A DNA stretch of 64,000 bases from an uncultured Clostridia bacterium (lineage in GTDB: Bacteria; Bacillota; Clostridia; Peptostreptococcales; Anaerovoracaceae), in NCBI GenBank assembly GCA_944383465.1, contig CALWPQ010000021.1:62001-126000 (forward strand), written 5' to 3'. The notes beneath the pieces were generated by a model that was not told the origin of the DNA, did not search any database, and saw only the letters and a list, made by a program, of their open reading frames with translations. Positions 33,980-40,878 of this stretch are shown here, piece after piece (within the stretch, counting starts at the first letter, position 1; the number at the start of each line of letters is the position of its first letter). Made by a program: the position numbers and the translations under genes.

Positions 33980-34840
33980 ATGGCTTTTATGAATTTTTTG
34001 AAACCGAATAACAAACTTGAAAAAGGCGGGCGTGCGGCGGCGCCCGTGCAGCAGGATGAGGGCGAGCCGGAAAAGGTATGCCCGAACTGCCATAAATCGT
34101 ATCCTGTAAGCCGTATTCTATCAAATAATAATACTTGTCCATGCGGATACCATTTTCGTATGAATGCACGGCAGAGAATACATTTTATATGCGACGAAGA
34201 TTCTTTTGCGGAACTTTTTGATGATATAAAGAGCGCCGACCCGTTGAAATTTCCGGGATACAAAAAAAAGCTGGCGACAGTGAGCGCATCTTATGGCGGA
34301 AAAGAAGCTGTAATGTGCGGTACTGCACGCATCGACGGCTCTGAATGCTGTATTTTTGTAATGGATTCGTATTTTATGATGGGAAGTATGGGCACGGCTG
34401 TAGGCGAGAAAATAACGCTGCTCTTTGAATATGCTAAAGATCGCAGACTTCCTGTTGTGGGATTTACTGTTTCGGGTGGAGCGCGTATGCAGGAGGGCCT
34501 TTATTCTCTTATGCAGATGGCAAAGACGAGCGGTGCGGTTAAGCGTCACAGTGATGCGGGCCTTCTTTACATTACAATACTTACAGACCCTACGACGGGT
34601 GGAGTTACGGCAAGTTTTGCGATGGAAGGTGATATTATTCTTGCGGAGCCAGGGGCGACAGTAGGTTTTGCAGGAGCAAGAGTAATAGAGCAGACGACGG
34701 GAAAATCGCTGCCGAAAGATTTTCAGAAGTCCGAATTTATTTTAAAACACGGTTTTGCTGACGATATAGTGCCGCGGTCAAAGCAGAAGCAAATGATTGG
34801 AAATCTTCTTAAAATGCACAGTGAGGTGAGCATTATATGA
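33980..34840 (+). CDS. accD: Acetyl-CoA carboxylase carboxyltransferase beta subunit
   Basis: 286 residues. The N-terminal zinc knuckle is CPNC, 15 residues, then CPC: the second pair has one residue between the cysteines, where AccD normally has two. The DNA codons there read TGT CCA TGC. The carboxyltransferase core has SYFMMGSMGTAVGEK, GFTVSGGARMQEG, and the ...GEPGATVGFAGARVIEQT-type end (here AEPGATVGFAG). With AccA it transfers CO2 from biotin to acetyl-CoA. It overlaps accA by 4 nt. Confidence 0.93.
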   Translation: MAFMNFLKPNNKLEKGGRAAAPVQQDEGEPEKVCPNCHKSYPVSRILSNNNTCPCGYHFRMNARQRIHFICDEDSFAELFDDIKSADPLKFPGYKKKLATVSASYGGKEAVMCGTARIDGSECCIFVMDSYFMMGSMGTAVGEKITLLFEYAKDRRLPVVGFTVSGGARMQEGLYSLMQMAKTSGAVKRHSDAGLLYITILTDPTTGGVTASFAMEGDIILAEPGATVGFAGARVIEQTTGKSLPKDFQKSEFILKHGFADDIVPRSKQKQMIGNLLKMHSEVSII

Positions 34841-35625
34841 GTATGACGGCTTATGAGCGTGTAAAGATAGCCAGAAGTGAAAAGAGACCGACAGGTCTGG
34901 ATTATATAAACAACATATTTAAAACTTTCTATGAGTTTCATGGCGATAGATTTTATGCTGATGATACGGCAATTGTCGGAGGTATTGCTTATCTTGAAAA
35001 AATGCCTGTTACTGTAATTGCGATAGAAAAAGGACACAGCGCTAAAGAGCGCGCATTCCGTTCGTTTGGAATGCCGAATCCTGAAGGGTATAGAAAAGCC
35101 TTGAGACTTATGAAACAGGCAGAGAAGTTTCATCGTCCGGTTATCTGTTTTGTTGATACTTCGGGAGCGTTCTGCGGTATAGGCGCGGAAGAGCGAGGAC
35201 AGGGCGAAGCTATTGCGCGTAATCTTATGGAAATGATGACGCTGAATACGCCGGTGATTTCGATATTTGTAGGTGAAGGCGGAAGCGGAGGAGCGCTTGC
35301 GCTTGCTGTTTCCGACAGAGTGTGGATGCTGGAAAATGCAGTTTATTCTGTGATTTCGCCAGAGGGCTGCGCGAGTATTTTGTGGAAAGACGCATCAAAA
35401 GCGGATGTTGCGGCAAGGAATCTTAAAATGACTGCGGAAGATGCGAAGAATTTTGGAATAATCGAAGAGATAATTTCGGAAGATCAAATAGATAAGCCGA
35501 TATTTTACGAAAACATTAAGAAAAAACTTAATGATGAAATATTGCTTCTTATGAAAGAAAACGATCTGCTGGAAAAGAGATACGAGCGTTTCCGAGCCAT
35601 AGGGCGACCGCTTGTGCAGGGATAA
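34837..35625 (+). CDS. accA: Acetyl-CoA carboxylase carboxyltransferase alpha subunit
   Basis: 262 residues, the short form typical of Clostridia. Recognisable are DYINNIFKTFYEFHGDR, GFRS-like AFRSFGMPNPEGYRKALR, the DTSGAFCGIGAEERGQGEAIARN loop and VGEGGSGGALALAVSDR. It pairs with AccD to make malonyl-CoA and is the last gene of the ten-gene fab/acc operon. The next gene begins 56 nt later without a clear terminator. Confidence 0.95.
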   Translation: MSMTAYERVKIARSEKRPTGLDYINNIFKTFYEFHGDRFYADDTAIVGGIAYLEKMPVTVIAIEKGHSAKERAFRSFGMPNPEGYRKALRLMKQAEKFHRPVICFVDTSGAFCGIGAEERGQGEAIARNLMEMMTLNTPVISIFVGEGGSGGALALAVSDRVWMLENAVYSVISPEGCASILWKDASKADVAARNLKMTAEDAKNFGIIEEIISEDQIDKPIFYENIKKKLNDEILLLMKENDLLEKRYERFRAIGRPLVQG

Positions 35626-35681
35626 CAGATAATTATTTGTTTATTTTATAGATAAAACAGGAAAACAAGGAAAATAATCGT

Positions 35682-37313
35682 ATGAGCATATATGAAAAGT
35701 TTTGCAGTGAAATTCTGGGAGATGATGGAAGACCTCTAAATTTCACGCTTAATTATAATGAAAATTTCAATTTTGGATATGATGTCGTGGACGCGATTGC
35801 GGAAAAAAGTCCGGATAAACGTGCGCTTGTATGGTGTAATACAGAAAATGAGGAGCACACTTTTACATTTGACGATATGAGAAGGCTTTCTAACAAAGCT
35901 GCAAATGTATTTACTGCAAGCGGTATAAAGAAGGGTGACAGGGTGCTTGTGGTGCTCAAGAGGCATTACGAATACTGGATAGTGACGGTGGCTCTTCATA
36001 AAATAGGCGCGATTCTGATACCGGCGACGCACATGCTTACAGTTGATGATATAGTATACCGTATAGAAAAAGCCGGAATAAGCGGAATTGTCTGTACTAC
36101 GCAGGACGATACGGCAAAGAAGATGAAAGAAGCCGTTGAAAGGACTGGAGGAGATATAAAGCTTTGGACCGTGCAGAGAGAATTTGACGGATTTTCCAAT
36201 CTAACAGAAATGCTTGAAACTGCAAGCGATGAGTTTGAAAGAGTAAAGACATGTGTTACCGATCCAATGGTTACCTATTTTACATCGGGAACAACGGGAT
36301 ATCCGAAAGCTGTAATACATGATTTTTCTTATCCGCTTGCGCATATAGTGACGGCGAAATATTGGCATAGAGCAGAAGACGGGGGGCTTCATTTTACCGT
36401 TGCCGAAACTGGCTGGGCAAAAGCATCGTGGGGCAAAATCTACGGACAATGGCTTCTTGAAAGCGCTGTAATGGTGTATGATTTTGATAATTTTGACCCG
36501 CGGCAGCTTACTACAGTGATAAACAAGTACGGTGTCACGACTTTCTGTGCGCCGCCGACAGTATACAGGTATCTTGTAAGAAAAGGTGTGCCGGAAATGC
36601 CGCATCTTAGATATGCAACGACAGCAGGCGAACTTCTCAATCCTGAGATTTCCCGTATCTTTATGGAAAAAACAGGTATAGAACTTGCGGAAGGATACGG
36701 ACAGACTGAGACGACGCTGCTTACAGGCAATTTTAAAGGAAAAGCGCCGGTTGAAGGTTCGATCGGCGTGGCTTCGCCTATGTACAATATAGAACTCCAT
36801 AATAAAGATGGAAGCAAGACGGATATAGGAAAAATAGGAGAGATTGTAATTGTGCCGCCTGAAAACGGAAAGCAGCCGGGGCTGTTTACAGGGTATCTCG
36901 GAAATGAAGAACAGTACAAACAGGTATGGCGCGGCGGAGTTTATCATACAGGAGATGCTGCTTGGCAGGACGAGGATGGATATTTCTGGTTTTACGGCAG
37001 GTTTGATGATGTTATAAAAACCGGCGGCTTTAGAGTGGGACCGTTTGAAGTGGAAAATGTGCTTATGGAGCATCCCGCTGTGCTCGAATGCGGTGTTATA
37101 GGTGTGCCCGATGCGCTGCGCGGACAGTCAAGAAAGGCTGTGATAGTGCTGTCACCTGGATATGAGCCGACTAAGGAGCTGGAAAAGGATATAAAGGATT
37201 TCTGCAATTCCAAGCTCGCCGAATATAAGTGGGTGAGAATAGTAGAGTTTATAGATGTGATGCCAAAGACGATAAGCGGCAAAATAAGAAAGGTAGAGCT
37301 TCGCAAAAATTAA
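35682..37313 (+). CDS. AMP-forming acyl-CoA synthetase (medium-chain type)
   Basis: 543 residues. ANL-superfamily motifs: TYFTSGTTGYPKAV (about 204), TAGELLNPE, EGYGQTETT (about 345), YHTGDAAWQDEDGYFWFYGRFDDVIKTGGFRVGP (about 424-455) and the C-terminal catalytic lysine in PKTISGKIRK. It activates a fatty or other carboxylic acid to acyl-CoA via acyl-AMP. The N-terminal FNFGYDVVD pattern fits the medium-chain acyl-CoA synthetase group. Its place behind the fatty acid operon suggests recycling of exogenous or released fatty acids; the substrate is inferred. Confidence 0.88.
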   Translation: MSIYEKFCSEILGDDGRPLNFTLNYNENFNFGYDVVDAIAEKSPDKRALVWCNTENEEHTFTFDDMRRLSNKAANVFTASGIKKGDRVLVVLKRHYEYWIVTVALHKIGAILIPATHMLTVDDIVYRIEKAGISGIVCTTQDDTAKKMKEAVERTGGDIKLWTVQREFDGFSNLTEMLETASDEFERVKTCVTDPMVTYFTSGTTGYPKAVIHDFSYPLAHIVTAKYWHRAEDGGLHFTVAETGWAKASWGKIYGQWLLESAVMVYDFDNFDPRQLTTVINKYGVTTFCAPPTVYRYLVRKGVPEMPHLRYATTAGELLNPEISRIFMEKTGIELAEGYGQTETTLLTGNFKGKAPVEGSIGVASPMYNIELHNKDGSKTDIGKIGEIVIVPPENGKQPGLFTGYLGNEEQYKQVWRGGVYHTGDAAWQDEDGYFWFYGRFDDVIKTGGFRVGPFEVENVLMEHPAVLECGVIGVPDALRGQSRKAVIVLSPGYEPTKELEKDIKDFCNSKLAEYKWVRIVEFIDVMPKTISGKIRKVELRKN

Positions 37314-37348
37314 ATTTTCTGTGAACTGAATTATTGCTTATTTCGAGG

Positions 37349-37377
37349 TTGCATATCATAAATAAATATGCTATACT
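37349..37377 (+). promoter_or_regulatory. Promoter of the riboswitch-folT unit
   Basis: TTGCAT (37349-37354) and TATACT (37372-37377), 17-nt spacer. The likely RNA start is near 37384, followed by a short TTGCATA/TATGCAA hairpin and then the aptamer. Confidence 0.65.
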
Positions 37378-37414
37378 TTTATCGTTGCATATAAATATGC
37401 AAAAAATATATAAC

Positions 37415-37515
37415 TTGTCAGAGTAGGAACAGCGCGTTAAGTGCGGTGAGACGGGATGTGGTCACCGACGAAATGCCGGAAAGGTATGCGATGCTGTATC
37501 CGCATCCGCTGCCAC
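37415..37515 (+). promoter_or_regulatory. Tetrahydrofolate (THF, folT-type) riboswitch aptamer
   Basis: The conserved THF aptamer blocks are present in order: CAGAGTAG (37419-37426), GCGCGTTAAGTGC (37432-37444), a CGGTGA/TCACCG stem enclosing GGGATGTG, GACGAAATGCC, and CCGCATCCGCTG (37500-37511). This motif binds reduced folates and precedes folT or folate biosynthesis genes in Firmicutes. The downstream gene is FolT, which fits. No database model was run. Confidence 0.85.
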
Positions 37516-37528
37516 AGAAGGAATTGCC

Positions 37529-37564
37529 GACTCTTTTCGTGGCAACAATGCTGCGAAAGGAGTC
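37529..37564 (+). promoter_or_regulatory. SD-sequestering hairpin (riboswitch expression platform)
   Basis: GACTCTTTTCG (37529-37539) pairs with CGAAAGGAGTC (37554-37564), 11 bp with one G-U; the second arm contains the folT Shine-Dalgarno. A competing pairing exists between GCCAC (37511-37515, at the aptamer 3' edge) and GTGGC (37539-37543), and between TTGCC (37524-37528) and GGCAA. This suggests translational control by THF. Confidence 0.65.
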
Positions 37565-37571
37565 TTTTATT

Positions 37572-38096
37572 ATGGATCAAAACAAAATACGTAAAATGAC
37601 CGTTAACTCAATGATGGCCGCTATGTGCGCCGTACTTGGGTATGTTTCTCTTGATATGGGCAATATCAAGGTGACTTTTGAGAGCTTTCCGATTATGCTC
37701 GGAGCACTGCTCTTTGGGCCTGCGTCGGGCGCGCTTATTGCAGGCGTCGGCGATTTTATTTATCAGATAATTCGTTACGGATTTTCGGCAACCACGCTGC
37801 TTTGGATTGTTCCTTATGTAGCTTCGGGGCTTGTTATAGGGTGGTATGCGAAGAAAAATAGCTTTGAGCTTACAAGAATTAAGACACTTGCAATCGTGCT
37901 TATCGGCGAAATAATTATTACCGCTCTGAATACGGGCGTAATGTATATTGATGCCAAAATTTATGGGTACTATTCGTTTGCTTATATTTTCGGCGCTACT
38001 GCCGCGCGTATTGTGCTTTGCATAGGCAAGGGGGCTGTATTTGGCATCGCAATGCCGCCGATTTTGTCTTCGCTTAAAAGAGCGCTCAAAATGTAA
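37572..38096 (+). CDS. folT: ECF transporter folate-binding S component FolT
   Basis: 174 residues from ATG 37572 (GGAG at 37559-37562). The in-frame extension upstream to 37446 runs through the riboswitch and is not coding. About five to six hydrophobic segments are visible, with GALLFGPASGALIAGVGDFIYQIIRYG and the FSATTLLWIVPYVASGLVIGW stretch typical of FolT-like S components. It captures folates outside and needs a shared ECF module, which is not in this window. Folate specificity rests on the THF riboswitch plus similarity. Confidence 0.87.
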   Translation: MDQNKIRKMTVNSMMAAMCAVLGYVSLDMGNIKVTFESFPIMLGALLFGPASGALIAGVGDFIYQIIRYGFSATTLLWIVPYVASGLVIGWYAKKNSFELTRIKTLAIVLIGEIIITALNTGVMYIDAKIYGYYSFAYIFGATAARIVLCIGKGAVFGIAMPPILSSLKRALKM

Positions 38097-38118
38097 AAGA
38101 ATGTAGACATAATAAAGT

Positions 38119-38150
38119 CCCCCGAAATTCGGCTATTGGGGGGTGCTTTT
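38119..38150 (+). terminator. Terminator after folT
   Basis: CCCCC (38119-38123) pairs with GGGGG (38138-38142) closing a ~14-nt loop, flanked by AAAG and TGCTTTT. The T tract ends near 38150. Confidence 0.75.
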
Positions 38151-38261
38151 ATTTATCTATGATATGATTTGCCGATGAAAAAGTAATAAATTAAAATCGG
38201 TATTATTTTGATTTTTCAAGGATAAAAGAAAACAATAAACTGGAAATTGAAGGAGTTAATT

Positions 38262-38786
38262 ATGTTGCAGATTAGAACTGCTGACAATAGTGATTACAGC
38301 GATGTCAGAGATTTTTACTATTCATTGATTGATGCGATGGCAGATGCAGAATATAAGCCGGGCTGGCAAAAAGATATATATCCAGCGCAAGAGTTTTTGA
38401 TTAGTTCTATCAAAAGCAAGGAATTATATATTGGAGAGATGGACAGGCAGATAGTTTCCTGTATGGTTGTGAATCATAAATACAATGATGGTTACAAGGA
38501 TATTCAGTGGTCTGTTGAAGTAAGTGATTCAGAACTCTTTGTAATTCACGCGCTGGGTGTTAATCCTATGTTTTCGGGTAAAGGAATAGCAAAACAAATG
38601 GTTCAGCAGGTTATTAAAATAGCTCATGAGAATAATATTAAGACAATTAGGTTAGATGTTCTCGAGGGCAACACTCCGGCAGAAAGGGCGTATATTAAAA
38701 TTGGCTTTATGTATCTCGATACAATTCAAATGTTTTACGATGATACAGGTTGGACGAATTACAAGCTGTTTGAATTTATTGTTTGA
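38262..38786 (+). CDS. GNAT-family N-acetyltransferase
   Basis: 174 residues from ATG 38262 (AAGGAG upstream); an in-frame codon at 38247 lies before the SD. GNAT motif A is present as VIHALGVNPMFSGKGIAKQMVQQVIKIA (near 108-135), followed by IRLDVLEGNTPAERAYIKIGF. The acceptor is unknown. The gene looks more AT-rich and uses more AAT/ATT codons than its neighbours, which may mean a separate origin. It is monocistronic. Confidence 0.85.
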   Translation: MLQIRTADNSDYSDVRDFYYSLIDAMADAEYKPGWQKDIYPAQEFLISSIKSKELYIGEMDRQIVSCMVVNHKYNDGYKDIQWSVEVSDSELFVIHALGVNPMFSGKGIAKQMVQQVIKIAHENNIKTIRLDVLEGNTPAERAYIKIGFMYLDTIQMFYDDTGWTNYKLFEFIV

Positions 38787-39020
38787 TTTACTTCATATAT
38801 AAGATAGTTTGTAGCGAGAAGTATTAAGATCTTTCTATCTAATAAGAGAAAAAACTGCAAATTATATTCTTTAAGTTACAGAATATACTGTAGTTATGAT
38901 GTAAATCGGCGTTTTGACAGGGTGCCTAAGTAAATTATAAGCTGACTGTTTTTTCTGTTTTAAGGCTAAAATAAAAACGGGAAATTGCCGGAAATTGAGC
39001 AGTTTGCTGTTTTATAAGGA
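38787..39020. other. Gene-free AT-rich stretch
   Basis: Between the GNAT stop and the tRNA terminator I see no ORF with an SD, no strong hairpin and no repeat. The sequence may hold the 3' untranslated end of the GNAT mRNA. Confidence 0.5.
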
Positions 39021-39058
39021 AACGTAAAAATCCGTTCAAATGAACGGATTTTTACGTT
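39021..39058 (-). terminator. Terminator of tRNA-Ser
   Basis: An 18-bp perfect stem: 39021-39038 pairs with 39041-39058, with a 2-nt centre (39039-39040). Read on the minus strand it starts right at the tRNA 3' CCA and contains a TTTTT run. Confidence 0.85.
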
Positions 39059-39146
39059 GGCGGAGTTGGTGGGATTCGAACCCACGAGCCCCGGAGGACT
39101 ACCGCATTTCGAGTGCGGCTCGTTATGACCACTTCGATACAACTCC
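39058..39146 (-). tRNA. tRNA-Ser (anticodon CGA)
   Basis: On the minus strand: acceptor GGAGTTG pairs with CAACTCC, discriminator G and encoded CCA. The anticodon arm is CCGCA-CTCGAAA-TGCGG (anticodon CGA, reads UCG). A long class II variable arm and the T arm GTGGGTTCGAATCCCAC follow. Length 89 nt including CCA. The long variable arm and G73 support serine. Confidence 0.95.
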
Positions 39147-39186
39147 ATAATAATTTTTAATGTGTTTTAAGCAAGACGCTTTAGAC

Positions 39187-39215
39187 AGTATAGCATATAT
39201 TTTGATTTTTGGCAA
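39187..39215 (-). promoter_or_regulatory. Promoter of tRNA-Ser
   Basis: On the minus strand, TTGCCA (39215-39210) and TATACT (39192-39187) are 17 nt apart, about 40 bp before the tRNA 5' end. Confidence 0.7.
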
Positions 39216-39230
39216 CTTTTATGTTAAAAT
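39202..39230 (+). promoter_or_regulatory. Candidate promoter of the acyl-ACP thioesterase
   Basis: TTGATT (39202-39207) and TAAAAT (39225-39230) have a 17-nt spacer. It overlaps the divergent tRNA promoter by 14 bp. Confidence 0.5.
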
Positions 39231-39267
39231 AAAAGAAAAAATATTTTTGTGAAAAGAGGGGAAATAA

Positions 39268-39996
39268 ATGTACGAACTTGAGTATAATGTGGGATGCAGC
39301 TGTATGGGGCTTGACGGCCGCGTTAAGATACCGGCAATTCTCAATTTTATACAGGATTGTAATTTCAGGCATTTGGAGAGCATTCCTAAGCTTATGGGAT
39401 ATTTTCATGAGACGAATTCGGGAATGTATGTTTCATTCAGAGAGATAGTTATAAACAGGAGGCCTATGCTCAATGAGGACATAGTTATGCGTACCTGGGG
39501 ATGCGGCATGCGCAGCATGTATGGCAACAGAAATACCGTAATTTATGATAAAGATGATAATATTCTTGTGCTTTCGAGTGAAGTAGGCGTATTTGTGGAT
39601 TTATCTACAGGAAGACCGTTTAGAGCTCCTGAAGATGTGGCTGATTCTATTCCTATTGAAGAGCCGCTTACTACAGCTTATTTACAGCGCAAAGTAACTC
39701 TGCCGAAAGTAAATCCTGTGTTCAGAGACGAGGTGCTTGTCAGAAAATATCACTGTGACCATTATGGGCATATGAATAATGCGAAATATGAAGAAATTGC
39801 GGAAGAATATCTTCCTGATAGCTTTGATATTGCGAGGGTGCGTATGGAATATAAAAAACCTGCCAAAAGAGGTGATATAATATATGTTGAGACGTTCGAG
39901 GATGACGAGATTTTTATGGTAAATTTGGCGGACAAGGGTGGAAACAGCTACGCGGTCATAGAGTTTCTTGGTCAAAGAAAAGAAATAGAAGAATAA
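39268..39996 (+). CDS. Acyl-ACP thioesterase
   Basis: 242 residues: a double hotdog. The first half carries the NFIQDCNFRHLES helix and a TWGCGMRSMYGNRNTVIYD strand region; the second half has the hallmark CDHYGHMNNAKYEEIAEE (near 168-185) with the catalytic-site Asn/His. It hydrolyses acyl-ACP, ending chain growth from the nearby fatty acid operon, or acts on another acyl carrier. AGAGGGG precedes the ATG. Monocistronic, between its own promoter and terminator. Confidence 0.9.
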   Translation: MYELEYNVGCSCMGLDGRVKIPAILNFIQDCNFRHLESIPKLMGYFHETNSGMYVSFREIVINRRPMLNEDIVMRTWGCGMRSMYGNRNTVIYDKDDNILVLSSEVGVFVDLSTGRPFRAPEDVADSIPIEEPLTTAYLQRKVTLPKVNPVFRDEVLVRKYHCDHYGHMNNAKYEEIAEEYLPDSFDIARVRMEYKKPAKRGDIIYVETFEDDEIFMVNLADKGGNSYAVIEFLGQRKEIEE

Positions 39997-40000
39997 AATG

Positions 40001-40029
40001 AAAACAGTTCGTAAACGAGCTGTTTTTTT
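40001..40029 (+). terminator. Terminator after the thioesterase
   Basis: AAAACAGTTCG (40001-40011) pairs with CGAGCTGTTTT (40015-40025; one G-U), 3-nt loop, then further T residues. Confidence 0.8.
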
Positions 40030-40122
40030 GTGAAAAATAATAAAATTATTATAAGAAAATGTGGAAATTCACCAAATTCTATGCTACAATAATATGCGAA
40101 ATAATATTTTAGGAGGAAGAAC

Positions 40123-40836
40123 ATGAGCAATCACATTGGCGCACTTGAAGCAGCAAAAGGATCAGTTGCAGAAAGCGTGCTGCTTCCGGGTGACCCGCTA
40201 CGCGCTAAATATATAGCGGAAAATTTTCTTGAAGAACCAAAGCTATATAATGAGGTAAGGGGGATGCTCGGATATACGGGAAGGTACAAAGGCGTGCCGG
40301 TGTCTGTTCAGGGTACTGGTATGGGAATGCCGTCGATGGGTATATACTCATGGGAACTTATGGAAAGCTACGGCGTACAAAAGCTTGTCAGGGTAGGCAC
40401 GGCTGGCTCGTTTCACGAAGATGTAAAGGTGCGTGATATTGTAATCGGCGTATCGGCGTCAACAGATTCGAACTATGCGCACACTTTTGATATTCCGGGG
40501 ACATTTGCTCCTGCTGCAAGTTTTGACCTGCTGCTTGCCGCCGATAAAGCGGCTTCTAAGCTCGGACTTTCGTACAGAGCCGGAAATATTCTTTCGGGAG
40601 ATGTATTTTACGAGCTTACAGATGATTGGTGGAAAAAGTGGAAGAGAATGGGAACGCTCGCAGTAGAAATGGAGGCAGCGGCACTCTATATGAATGCCGC
40701 GTACTTAAAACGCGACGCACTCACAATACTTACAATATCAAACCACTTTGTGACAGGTGAAGAGACTACAAATCAGGAAAGAGAGACGACATTCACGAAT
40801 ATGATGAAACTCGCGCTTGAAACGGTAATTGCGTAG
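40123..40836 (+). CDS. deoD: Purine-nucleoside phosphorylase, DeoD type
   Basis: 237 residues. Family motifs: LLPGDPLRAKYIAENFL (phosphate site), GTGMGMPSMGIYSWEL, LVRVGTAGSFHEDVKVRDIV and the VEMEAAALYMNA motif near 181. It splits purine nucleosides with phosphate, paralleling Pdp at 15843. The SD AGGAGGAAG is strong. Together with deoB and pdp it points to active nucleoside catabolism. Confidence 0.95.
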   Translation: MSNHIGALEAAKGSVAESVLLPGDPLRAKYIAENFLEEPKLYNEVRGMLGYTGRYKGVPVSVQGTGMGMPSMGIYSWELMESYGVQKLVRVGTAGSFHEDVKVRDIVIGVSASTDSNYAHTFDIPGTFAPAASFDLLLAADKAASKLGLSYRAGNILSGDVFYELTDDWWKKWKRMGTLAVEMEAAALYMNAAYLKRDALTILTISNHFVTGEETTNQERETTFTNMMKLALETVIA

Positions 40837-40878
40837 ACTCTGAGAATACCTGAAACCGATTTATAAGGAGATGCGAAA

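Noticed and set aside
36201..37073. Long minus-strand open frame (290 codons) opposite the acyl-CoA synthetase
   Set aside because: Lies wholly inside a strongly supported gene, has no SD and no recognisable domain; a codon-bias shadow.
37446..37571. Extension of FolT into the upstream frame
   Set aside because: The region is the THF aptamer and expression platform; the SD is directly before 37572.
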